This document shows positions 1 to 5,711 of a stretch of 8,649 nt of DNA, piece after piece; position 1 is the first letter of the stretch, and every line of letters begins with the position of its first letter. This stretch comes from Deltaproteobacteria bacterium. Its GTDB lineage: Bacteria; Myxococcota; Polyangia; Polyangiales; B10-G4. Below the pieces are notes generated by a model, which worked only from the letters and a program-made list of their open reading frames with translations, had not been told where the DNA came from and did no database searches. The translations under genes were made by a program, and so were the position numbers. The stretch is taken from NCBI GenBank assembly GCA_019312705.1, contig JAFDCW010000147.1:1-8649 (forward strand), in the 5' to 3' direction.

Positions 1-153
1 GCGCTCACCGCACCATTCACTTTCAGAGGTGTGCTCGTCGATGACGGCGCCTGCGTTTTCGTTGGCGGCGCGGAGGTTTAGGAGTTCGATGATGCGAACC
101 GCCTCGCGGCTGAACCATGTATGCTCTCTCCATGACAAGCCACGAGACTTCAC
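1..153 (-). CDS. Possible partial gene running off the left edge, unknown product
   Basis: On the reverse strand one frame is open from a GTG at 153-151 to the window edge, about 51 codons. From about base 116 down to the edge its third positions are mostly G or C. The peptide has an ordinary protein composition, for example TWFSREAVRIIELLNLRAAN followed by an acidic stretch ending in SEWCGER, unlike the Arg/Ser-rich products of the opposite frames. I recognise no family. No Shine-Dalgarno sequence is visible before the GTG, and a TTG at 138-136 is an alternative start. If real, it is divergent from the lipoprotein at 117-584 and would overlap that gene's longest start, favouring a later start there. 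It could equally be a chance open frame; the 3' part lies outside the window. Confidence 0.33.
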   Translation of the reverse strand, partial: MKSRGLSWREHTWFSREAVRIIELLNLRAANENAGAVIDEHTSESEWCGER

Positions 154-584
154 GGTTTCAAGAAGACCGCCGCAGGCCGCTACTGATAGCGAGCCGTCGC
201 GACGCCAGGAGCGTGGCCACCGGCCTTCGGGTGGTGTTGGGTGGCTGCGCCATGCTGCTCTTGCTTGCGGGCGGATGTGCTGCGGAGACGGAGGGCTCTA
301 CCGGAACCAAGAGCGGCGAGGACTCCTGCTTTTACGAAGGCAATCCCTATCCCGAAGGGGCCGCGATCGACGAGTACGTGTGCGAGGCGGGCGAGTGGGT
401 GATCGACCCGGACTCCTGCGTCTACGAGGCTGTTGCCTATCCCAATGGGGCGGCGATCGACGAGTTCGTGTGCGACGCGGGCGAGTGGGTGATCGACCCG
501 GACTCCTGCATCTACGAGGGCAATGCCTATCCCGAAGGGGCGGAGAACGGTGAGTTCGTGTGCGATGCGGGCGAGTGGGTGTAG
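117..584 (+). CDS. Small lipoprotein with three tandem Cys-containing 30-residue repeats
   Basis: The product is a predicted surface-attached lipoprotein of unknown function. A hydrophobic segment ends in the lipobox LLLLAGGC (Cys54 counted from the ATG at 117). After a short linker come three in-register repeats of 30 residues with the pattern DSC-x-YE-x3-YP-x-GA, then E-[YF]-VC-[ED]-AGEWV. Each has two Cys, probably one disulfide per unit; the last is cut at 27 residues by the stop. The C-x-Y-x-G-x2-Y-x2-G-A pattern recalls small bacterial Cys domains of the DUF1496 kind, but that is only a resemblance. Fifty-three residues before the lipid Cys is too long for a normal signal peptide, so the true start may be the GTG at 213 (21 residues before Cys), although its AGGAG at 207-211 is too close for good spacing. 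The longest ATG is given here. No operon partner is visible. Confidence 0.72.
   Translation: MYALSMTSHETSRFQEDRRRPLLIASRRDARSVATGLRVVLGGCAMLLLLAGGCAAETEGSTGTKSGEDSCFYEGNPYPEGAAIDEYVCEAGEWVIDPDSCVYEAVAYPNGAAIDEFVCDAGEWVIDPDSCIYEGNAYPEGAENGEFVCDAGEWV
321..581 (+). repeat. Three tandem 90-bp repeats inside the small lipoprotein gene
   Basis: The units lie at 321-410, 411-500 and 501-581. All begin with GACTCCTGC and stay in frame. Units 1 and 2 share long identical stretches, such as GGGCGAGTGGGTGATCGACC followed by the start of the next unit. Differences are mostly at the codons between the first Cys and the YP motif. This much DNA identity points to recent duplication or gene conversion rather than old domain repeats. 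Confidence 0.92.
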
Positions 585-628
585 GTTTTCAGACGGGTGA
601 AAATCTGCCTCGCCCCGGACCGCGGCTC

Positions 629-652
629 CCTCGCAAGGGATGCAATGCGAGG
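629..652. other. Stem-loop downstream of the repeat lipoprotein gene
   Basis: CCTCGCA (629-635) and TGCGAGG (646-652) form a perfect 7-bp stem with a 10-base loop, 45 bases after the stop at 584. It is followed by an A-run, not a T-run, so it is not a classical forward Rho-independent terminator. A role in transcript ending or mRNA 3'-end stability is only a guess. Confidence 0.35.
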
Positions 653-1002
653 CAAAAATGCAGCGTGCATGGGGGCGTCTCGAGGCGATGCGTGCATGCC
701 CGGGGGAGCTTTCTTCGGAGCTTCCGGATGCTTCGAGCATGGGCCGTAGAGTTGAACTGCGTGGTTTGTGTCCGGAAGCGGAGGCTGCGCAATTCGCGCG
801 GGCGTCCTTGAGGCAATTTTCGATTTGTCCTCGGTAGGTAGTCACCGGGGCGCACAGCGGCGCCCGCGGAGCAGGCTTCGCGACACGGGATGCTGATCGC
901 GGCGCCGGCGGTGGTACATTGACGTCACTCGGAGAATGGTTCCCTCCGCGATCCGGTCCCGCCCACGCGGTCATCCCCGATCCCATGGAGTGGTGGAGCC
1001 AG

Positions 1003-1007
1003 GGAGG
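1003..1007 (+). promoter_or_regulatory. Ribosome binding site that fixes a GTG start
   Basis: GGAGG sits five bases before the GTG at 1013. This good spacing, together with a signal peptide of normal length from that codon, supports GTG as the real start of the kelch lipoprotein. Confidence 0.75.
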
Positions 1008-1012
1008 CAAGC

Positions 1013-2335
1013 GTGCAACGTCTAATCTCGACTTTGACAGTCTCGCTGATGGTAATCGGGTGCGATGGTGGCGACGGTAGAACGGACGCCGGCCTCGACG
1101 CTGCGACGGGTGACTCTGCGCCAGGCGACTCTTCGGTGGGCGCCGACAGTGCGGTGGATGCGGGGACGCGACGGGATGCCGGATTGGATGCCGACCTCGG
1201 CTTCGACGCGGGGGATCCGCCTGATACGGGAATCGCAGATGGCGGCCCGTTCGATACGGGAGCGGAGCCGGACAGCGGCATTCCTGACGGTGGTGTAGTC
1301 GACGGTGGCGTAGTCGACAGTGGGCCGTCGGACGCGGGCTGCGTCCCGGATTGCTCGGGCCTCGTGTGCGGATTGGACCCGGTGTGTGGCGTTGCGTGTC
1401 CGCCCGGCTGTGGCGCAGGTGAGGGCTGCGTTGCGGGTGCGTGCAACACCTTGGTGTGGGTTACCGCGTCACCGACGACCACGCCCCCCGCGCGGCGGAG
1501 TCACACGATGGTGTATGACTCGGCAAGAGCGCGCGTTGTGATGTTCGGGGGCTACGGCGCGACCTCGAACTATCTCGGCGACACATGGGAGTACGACGGC
1601 ACGACGTGGGTGGACAGGATGCCCGCCACCTCCCCCGGGCCGCGCCGCGAGCACGCGATGGCGTACGACGCCGCTCGCAATCGCGTCGTGCTGTTCGGTG
1701 GCCACGTGGGGTCCGCCGCGTTCATGAACGACACCTGGGAGTACGACGGGACCAGCTGGACGAGGGTGACCACTCCGGTGAGTCCCCCGGGCCGCGAGGA
1801 GGCGGCGATGGCGTACGACGCCGCTCGCAATCGCGTCGTGCTGTTCGGTGGGCGGGAGCGCCTCCGCATCCTCGGCGACACGTGGGAGTACGACGGGACG
1901 ACGTGGGTCGAGGTGATTCCCACGGCGTCTCCGCCAGCGGTTCGCGACCATGCGATGGTGTATGACACGGTTCGACGTCGCATCGTCTTCCACGGCGGCG
2001 AGGCGGGGATGTCCCCACTCCCCGGGACGTGGGAGTTCGACGGGGCAACGTGGATACGCACCGATTCCGCGTCGAGCCTGTATCGCCACGCGATGGCGTT
2101 CGACACCGATCGGGGCCGCGCGGTCCTCTTTGGAGGTCTACGTTCGTCGACGGTCCAACGCGAGGCCTGGGAGCGGATCGGCACGACGTGGACCCACCTG
2201 TCGGTTGGAGGTGAACCATCGGCGCGCCTCCAACACGCGATGGTCTACGACGCGGCTCGACGACGCGTGGTCATGTTCGGAGGATCCGACGGCCTCGTGA
2301 CGCACGACAGCACGGTCGAGGGCTTCATTCCGTAG
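1013..2335 (+). CDS. Kelch-repeat beta-propeller lipoprotein
   Basis: This is a 440-residue predicted lipoprotein carrying an extracytoplasmic kelch propeller, a fold usually used for binding; the ligand is unknown. The signal peptide ends in the lipobox VIGC (Cys17), followed by Asp at +2. Residues 18-109 are a low-complexity Asp/Gly/Ala/Ser linker, probably a flexible stalk. Residues 110-144 are a mini-domain with eight Cys (110, 114, 119, 125, 129, 133, 139, 144). From about 150 to 440 there are six kelch repeats, each with an H-[AT]-M-x-[YF]-D start (the third unit has Ala for His), an F-GG or equivalent GG pair, and in most units a DTWE[YF]DG-x-[TS]W strand. The unit is about 50 residues, and six units fit a closed six-bladed propeller. 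The fifth and sixth units are more diverged. The GTG start has a well-spaced GGAGG. The gene stands alone and converges on the reverse gene ending at 2535. Confidence 0.9.
   Translation: MQRLISTLTVSLMVIGCDGGDGRTDAGLDAATGDSAPGDSSVGADSAVDAGTRRDAGLDADLGFDAGDPPDTGIADGGPFDTGAEPDSGIPDGGVVDGGVVDSGPSDAGCVPDCSGLVCGLDPVCGVACPPGCGAGEGCVAGACNTLVWVTASPTTTPPARRSHTMVYDSARARVVMFGGYGATSNYLGDTWEYDGTTWVDRMPATSPGPRREHAMAYDAARNRVVLFGGHVGSAAFMNDTWEYDGTSWTRVTTPVSPPGREEAAMAYDAARNRVVLFGGRERLRILGDTWEYDGTTWVEVIPTASPPAVRDHAMVYDTVRRRIVFHGGEAGMSPLPGTWEFDGATWIRTDSASSLYRHAMAFDTDRGRAVLFGGLRSSTVQREAWERIGTTWTHLSVGGEPSARLQHAMVYDAARRRVVMFGGSDGLVTHDSTVEGFIP
1655..1851 (+). repeat. Exact 47-bp direct repeat between kelch units 2 and 3
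   Basis: Bases 1655-1701 and 1805-1851 are identical over 47 bp, exactly 150 bp apart. The block runs from GCGATGGCGTACGACGCCGC through CTGTTCGGTGG and encodes AMAYDAARNRVVLFGG in both units. Other units keep the protein pattern but have diverged in DNA, so these two were copied or converted recently. Confidence 0.9.
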
Positions 2336-2415
2336 CTCGCGCCCCGGCCGGCAGCGTCGATGGCCTCGCCGGCTCGCTCCGTCCGGCCCTCATCATGGTT
2401 CGGGCAGTGTTGCGT

Positions 2416-2456
2416 GGTGAACCGGCCCGGGTTTCCCGGAGGCTCTGGGGTACACC
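2416..2456. terminator. Possible stem-loop terminator between convergent genes
   Basis: The 199-base gap between the forward kelch gene and the reverse 411-residue gene contains an outer pair GGTGAACC (2416-2423) with GGTACACC (2449-2456), seven of eight bases paired. Inside it is a perfect CCGGG-TTT-CCCGG hairpin (2427-2439). The element is self-complementary, so it could act on both transcripts. It has no T-run on either side, so an intrinsic terminator is not proven. Confidence 0.35.
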
Positions 2457-2534
2457 GGGTTTGCCAGCTGCGCTCGTATTGACCCAGGAGTGCCGGTGAG
2501 ACCCATCAGCGGCCAGGCTCGTAGACGCGGTGGG

Positions 2535-3770
2535 TCACTCGGCCGCGCACTCGTAGGAGATGCGGCTCATGTACCTTGCATAGTGGTCGGCCACCGTGCC
2601 GCAGGACTGCTCGAAGGAACTGCGAATGATCGAGCCGTCGATGCCCGTCCCGTCCAGGCAGTGAACCACCGGGGCGGTGGTCTCGGGCAGCATCGCCGCT
2701 TCCTCGGGCAATAGCTCCCCGGCGAGCGCTCGGACGGCCCCCCAGGCCGCGTCGCGATCACCTCCAGCCACGCGTCGCTCAGCGCCGTTGCGAAACGCGG
2801 TAACACCAGCGAGTCGATCGGCCAGGGAGGTGTGGCCCGCTTGCCGTAGCATCGACAATGCCCACTCGTCCGGAGCGCACTCCCGGAGGCGGTCCTCAAA
2901 GGCGGGACAGAGGTTCTCGGCGTCGAGTCGGGGGACCTCGATCACCTGGCCCGACGCCGTTCCCACTGCGACCACGGGCGAGAAGTACGTGGCGGGATCC
3001 ATATCGCGGAAATCCTGCTGGGCGCCCGCGTTCGAGACGTACTTCACGCTGAGGTCGAGCTCGAAGTCTCCCGGGGTCAGCTCGACGTTTTCGATGATCA
3101 CGACCGTCTCGCCGGCGGGACCACCCGGGAGCACGGATTCCATCAAGTAGCGTTCGCCACGCGCCCACAGATGCACGTCCCAGTGCGCGCAGGGTGAGGA
3201 CTCCGGAACCGCGACGGGGACCTTCAGGGTCACGACGCTGCAACCAAGCACGTTTGTGGCCACGTCGGCCGAGATTTCCCACTCGACGAGCATGACGCCT
3301 GCGTGCTGGCCCCGGGTCACCTTCACGCTTGGGCTGGGGGTCTCAACGATGGGTCTGTCGAGCTCAAGGGCGGTCTGCTCCTGCGCGTCCGACTGGGGAA
3401 GCTCGAGCTCGATGCTGGGCATGTCCCCGTCGAAGCCGGGGCCGGCAACCAGCTGAAGTCGGTAGGTCTCGTCGTGCTCGAGCAGCACCCTGGCCGCGCC
3501 GTCGTCCCGCGCGTGAACCCGGCGGACGATGTTGTCCCAGACCCCCACGTGCAAGACCTCAACCCCCGCACACGACATGGGCTGGCCATCGCTGGTGAGC
3601 ACCAGCTGCAGGTAGCGCTTGCCCTCTCGGGGATAGAGCGAGGACCACTCGTGCTCGAAGCGGTGGGACTCTGCCTTGTCTTCAGCCAGGTCCACGCCGT
3701 CCACCCCAGGCGCCACGCAGCCCCCTGCCAGCAGTAACAGCGAGGTCATTATCAAAGTACGGAAACGCAT
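2535..3770 (-). CDS. Lipoprotein of unknown function, 411 residues
   Basis: The product is a predicted exported lipoprotein. From the ATG at 3770 the signal peptide is MRFRTLIMTSLLLLAGGC, with the lipid Cys at 18 and Val at +2. Residues about 50-300 alternate short hydrophobic strands and turns (for example RYLQLVLTSDGQPMSC and TYRLQLVAGPGF), suggesting two or more beta-sandwich domains; one might be a carboxypeptidase-regulatory-like or transthyretin-like fold, but that is a guess. From about 300 to the end it is helical with several paired Cys (CPAFEDRLREC, VVHCLDG, QSCG, YECAAE). I recognise no family. A longer frame opens at a TTG at 3824, but it puts 35 residues before the Cys, so I prefer the ATG, even though no clear Shine-Dalgarno precedes it. 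It has about 190 bases of its own leader after the relic, and converges on the kelch gene. Confidence 0.82.
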   Translation of the reverse strand: MRFRTLIMTSLLLLAGGCVAPGVDGVDLAEDKAESHRFEHEWSSLYPREGKRYLQLVLTSDGQPMSCAGVEVLHVGVWDNIVRRVHARDDGAARVLLEHDETYRLQLVAGPGFDGDMPSIELELPQSDAQEQTALELDRPIVETPSPSVKVTRGQHAGVMLVEWEISADVATNVLGCSVVTLKVPVAVPESSPCAHWDVHLWARGERYLMESVLPGGPAGETVVIIENVELTPGDFELDLSVKYVSNAGAQQDFRDMDPATYFSPVVAVGTASGQVIEVPRLDAENLCPAFEDRLRECAPDEWALSMLRQAGHTSLADRLAGVTAFRNGAERRVAGGDRDAAWGAVRALAGELLPEEAAMLPETTAPVVHCLDGTGIDGSIIRSSFEQSCGTVADHYARYMSRISYECAAE

Positions 3771-3961
3771 GCCCAACGAGGCTGCAAGCGCCGTACCACT
3801 CCATGCTCGGCACCACGCGGGCAAATTCAGGCCCTCACCACCCCGCCACGGCTACCCGATCAGTCACCTGGCTGGGTACACGAGCCCCAGCGTCTTGCGG
3901 CCCTGGTGCCCTTGGACTATCGCACTCAACCAACCCAATAAATCGAACCGCAGACTCCACC
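3771..3961. other. Leader region of the 411-residue lipoprotein gene
   Basis: This region is less GC-rich than its surroundings around 3920-3960 and should hold the promoter of the reverse lipoprotein gene. A GATAGT hexamer on the reverse strand resembles a -10 element, but no acceptable -35 lies 16-18 bases before it, so I do not call a promoter. No coding sequence is supported here. Confidence 0.4.
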
Positions 3962-4251
3962 TTAGCTGCGCCCCGGCGTGGTCCGAAAGAAGGGGTCCAC
4001 CTCAGTGCAGAGCGCCACTCCGTTCAGGGGGCTAGTTGAGGCGCAGATGGCGGCCTCCGGCGGCTCTTCGGTGATGTGCTCTATTGGGTCACCGTGGAAG
4101 CTCTCGGGAAACGCCGGATGCGCGCTGGGTCCTGGGGCTCCGTGAGCCCCTTACGGACCGCCTCGTAGCGCGCCGTGTCGCCGGTGGACGTATCGACGTC
4201 GGCTGCAAGGCGCAACTCGATGCGCTGAAGCTCGAGACGAAGGCGTAGGGC
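3962..4251 (-). pseudogene. Frameshifted relic of a small gene, unknown family
   Basis: Two reverse frames look coding in succession. The first, from about 4251 to 4120, reads ALRLRLELQRIELRLAADV, then STGDTARYEAVRKGLTEPQD, with high GC at third positions. Past about 4120 this frame loses that character and ends at a TAG at 4083-4081. A second frame, one base back, then reads HPAFPESFHGDPIEHITEEP and continues through SPLNGVALCTEVDPFFRTTP to a TAA at 3964-3962, about 80 percent GC at third positions. The second frame has no ATG, GTG or TTG between 4320 and the junction, so it cannot be a separate gene with a normal start. A one-base deletion near 4120 in an original gene of about 95 or more codons explains this; a sequencing error or programmed -1 shift is less likely. 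The 5' end is unclear because the first frame has no good start after 4319. Confidence 0.5.
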
Positions 4252-4252
4252 G
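4223..4252. repeat. 30-bp direct repeat, copy A
   Basis: This copy begins CGCTGAAGCTCGAGAC and ends GCGTAGGGCG; it matches 28 of 30 bases at 5070-5099 in the same orientation. It lies at the 5' end of the coding-like part of the relic, where it encodes ALRLRLELQR on the reverse strand. Flanking bases do not match between copies. Confidence 0.8.
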
Positions 4253-4318
4253 GCGGCGGAGTAGCCGGAGCGGCCCGAACGCCGAGGCGGTTCGGCGCCC
4301 CGGGAGAACCTGTGGAAA

Positions 4319-5002
4319 CTACACCGGCGGCGGGAGTGGCCCCGAATACCCTCGGTAGAGAAGATCGGTGAAACCACTGGGCACTTCATGATCTTCGAGG
4401 GCGTAGAGGCGCAGGACCCGGCCGACGATCTCCCAGACGAAGCGTTCTTCGGAACTGTCTTCGCGGTACCAGAATCCGTCACGGGCCCAGCGCGCGAAGA
4501 GCTCGAGAACGGCGCGCCCGCTGGCGCCGTGCCACTCGTCGAAGGAGGGCGACTGGGCGGCCTCCTCGTCGGGCCACCGGAGTGCGAGAGCTATCGGGAC
4601 GCGGGTGTGGACCGCTCGAAGCCATCCCCCGATGGAGTCGTTGAAGGCGCGTCGTGCAGGAGCGCTCGGCTCGAAGGTGTCGTCGTCGGCTAACGCCATC
4701 TGCTCGTCGAGGCTTAGCTTCGGATCGTGGGCGGCCTGGATCGCGGCGAGGAGGTGGTGGTCGGTGCGCAGCGCCATCAGCACCCGGCCCCAGTTTGAGA
4801 CCGGGTTCAGGCCTTCGAAGACGGTGGGGCAGCACTCGTTGATGAAGGCCAGTTCATCCGGGGACGGGGCCCGGGTCAGCACGAATTGTACGGAGGCTCG
4901 TTCTTGATAGTGAACATCGCCAGCGCCCACGAAGGGGAAAGGTGGGTCGTTTGTCGAGTCCATGGGGAAGCGCACCGACTCTGGTCGAACCAGCCCAGGC
5001 AT
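4319..5002 (-). CDS. Uncharacterised soluble protein, 227 residues
   Basis: I do not recognise this protein. It has no signal peptide, membrane segment or Cys-rich region, so it is probably cytoplasmic. The N-terminal part contains PFPFVGAGDVHYQERASVQF, followed by LTRAPSPDELAFINECCPTV. The middle and C-terminal parts are mostly helical and rich in Trp and acidic residues (GGWLRAVHTRVPIALALRWP, LELFARWARDGFWYRED). It ends in a Pro-rich tail, GPLPPPV. The ATG at 5002 gives the longest product; the ATG at 4963 (214 residues, starting MDSTNDPPF) is equally possible, and neither has a visible Shine-Dalgarno. It lies between envelope genes on the same strand, 135 bases after the end of the 186-residue lipoprotein gene, and is bracketed by two copies of a 30-bp repeat, which may mark it as a separately acquired or rearranged segment. 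Confidence 0.75.
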   Translation of the reverse strand: MPGLVRPESVRFPMDSTNDPPFPFVGAGDVHYQERASVQFVLTRAPSPDELAFINECCPTVFEGLNPVSNWGRVLMALRTDHHLLAAIQAAHDPKLSLDEQMALADDDTFEPSAPARRAFNDSIGGWLRAVHTRVPIALALRWPDEEAAQSPSFDEWHGASGRAVLELFARWARDGFWYREDSSEERFVWEIVGRVLRLYALEDHEVPSGFTDLLYRGYSGPLPPPV

Positions 5003-5069
5003 TCAAGGAGGCCAACGTCAGCGGGGACACGACCACAAGTGGCGTTGCGTCTTCGATTCGCGACGTCGT

Positions 5070-5099
5070 CGCTGAAGCTCGAGACCAAAGCGTAGGGCG
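5070..5099. repeat. 30-bp direct repeat, copy B
   Basis: This is the second copy of the repeat at 4223-4252, with two differences (C for G and A for G in the middle). It lies upstream of the 227-residue gene. In the frame matching copy A, the reverse strand encodes ALRFGLELQR and then diverges. Confidence 0.8.
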
Positions 5100-5106
5100 C
5101 AAGGGC

Positions 5107-5121
5107 GCGACCGGCGGTCGC
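5107..5121 (-). terminator. Perfect GC hairpin just after the HzsA-like/lipoprotein pair
   Basis: GCGACC-GGC-GGTCGC forms a perfect 6-bp stem starting 17 bases downstream of the reverse-strand stop at 5138. The position fits the end of the 8502-5138 transcription unit, but no T-run follows on the reverse strand, so this is a weak terminator candidate. Confidence 0.35.
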
Positions 5122-5137
5122 AACCGCGCTCGCCTGG

Positions 5138-5698
5138 TCAGATCCCGCAGTCGGCGACGAAGGTCAGCTGGCCGCAGCGCTGGTCGCCATTGGCGTCCTC
5201 GAGGAGCGCCACGGCGGTGAGCTCCTCGCCGTGGCGGCAGAGGTCGTCGATCACGACGAAGAAGCCTCCGTTGAAGAGGCTGCCGGGGCGCGTCGGGTCG
5301 GGGCTGAAGGCCGAGTAGCGGCGGAGGACGGCGACGCTCTCCCCGGCCCCGTCGACGACGGTGATTTCGACGAGGGGGTTGTTGACGCCGGTGGGCTGGT
5401 CGGGGTTGCCGCCATCGATGCCCTCGGTGCGAACGGCGACGACGAACATCGACGAGCCCTGGGGCCCCGTCACGAGGGAGAGAGGACCACCGTCCATGAG
5501 CGACTCGAAGCGCGGCTCTTCGTCGAGCTGCCCCGTGCAGTCCTCGCCCGTGATCGTATCGATGCACCGGCCGAGTTCGAGGGGCTCCATGCCCTCGCAG
5601 CTCGGCGCCGGGGGCAACCCCCCGGAATCGGGACCGCCCGTGGTGCAGCCGGAGACGACCAGGGCCAACAAGGACGACCAACGGATGAGGTGATGCAT
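5138..5698 (-). CDS. Small lipoprotein translationally coupled to the HzsA-like gene
   Basis: The product is a predicted 186-residue lipoprotein of unknown function. The signal peptide MHHLIRWSSLLALVVSGC places the lipid Cys at 18, and is followed by a Gly/Pro/Ser-rich linker to about residue 33. The mature part has six more Cys (34, 45, 54, 154, 175, 184), an even number that suggests three disulfides. Between them the sequence reads as a beta-sandwich (SSMFVVAVRTEGIDGG, NPLVEITVVDGAGESVAVLR, GGFFVVIDDLC). The ATG at 5698 shares its A with the TGA of the upstream gene (TGATG), and GGGAGA at 5711-5706 lies seven bases before it, so I prefer it to the in-frame TTG one codon earlier. The overlap implies co-translation with the HzsA-like protein; a partner or accessory role at the same membrane is a reasonable inference. 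Confidence 0.85.
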   Translation of the reverse strand: MHHLIRWSSLLALVVSGCTTGGPDSGGLPPAPSCEGMEPLELGRCIDTITGEDCTGQLDEEPRFESLMDGGPLSLVTGPQGSSMFVVAVRTEGIDGGNPDQPTGVNNPLVEITVVDGAGESVAVLRRYSAFSPDPTRPGSLFNGGFFVVIDDLCRHGEELTAVALLEDANGDQRCGQLTFVADCGI

Positions 5699-5711
5699 CA
5701 AGGACTCTCCC
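5696..5711 (-). promoter_or_regulatory. Stop/start overlap with ribosome binding site (translational coupling)
   Basis: Read on the reverse strand, GGGAGA (5711-5706) is followed after seven bases by TTGATG, in which TGA ends the HzsA-like gene (5700-5698) and ATG begins the lipoprotein (5698-5696). The site decides the lipoprotein start and suggests the two proteins are made in a fixed ratio. Confidence 0.7.

Larger units (their letters stand above)
585..1012. other. Intergenic stretch with no convincing gene
   Basis: These 428 bases lie between two forward lipoprotein genes. Short open frames exist on both strands, but their products are Arg/Ser/Pro-rich and lack coding-like composition. 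The sequence holds a stem-loop at 629-652, a 9-base direct repeat GCGTGCATG at 663-671 and 690-698, a small hairpin ATGCT-TCG-AGCAT at 728-740, and the palindrome TGACGTCA at 920-927. I could not place a convincing -35/-10 pair for the downstream gene, which must have its promoter here or share the upstream transcript. Confidence 0.6.

Noticed and set aside
640..837. Forward open frame of 65 codons in the intergenic gap
   Set aside because: No ribosome binding site, no recognisable domain, and its third-position pattern is not better than the competing reverse frame.
915..947. TACATT/TTGACG as promoter elements before the kelch gene
   Set aside because: The TTGACG has no -10 match 16-18 bases later, and the TACATT has no -35 match at the right distance.
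180..1010. Long reverse open frame antisense to the repeat lipoprotein (276 codons)
   Set aside because: Its repeats are only the antisense reading of the 90-bp units. The forward strand has a lipobox and conserved Cys pattern, while this frame has no recognisable signal or domain.
1469..2219. Long open frames opposite the kelch gene
   Set aside because: They are Arg/Pro/His-rich shadows produced by high third-position GC; the forward frame has a well-spaced ribosome binding site, a lipobox and six kelch units.
3925..3960. tRNA-like patches on the reverse strand (GGTTCGATT, then GGTTGGTTGAGTGC)
   Set aside because: The T-loop-like piece comes before the D-arm-like piece, the stems do not pair and there is no anticodon arm or acceptor stem.
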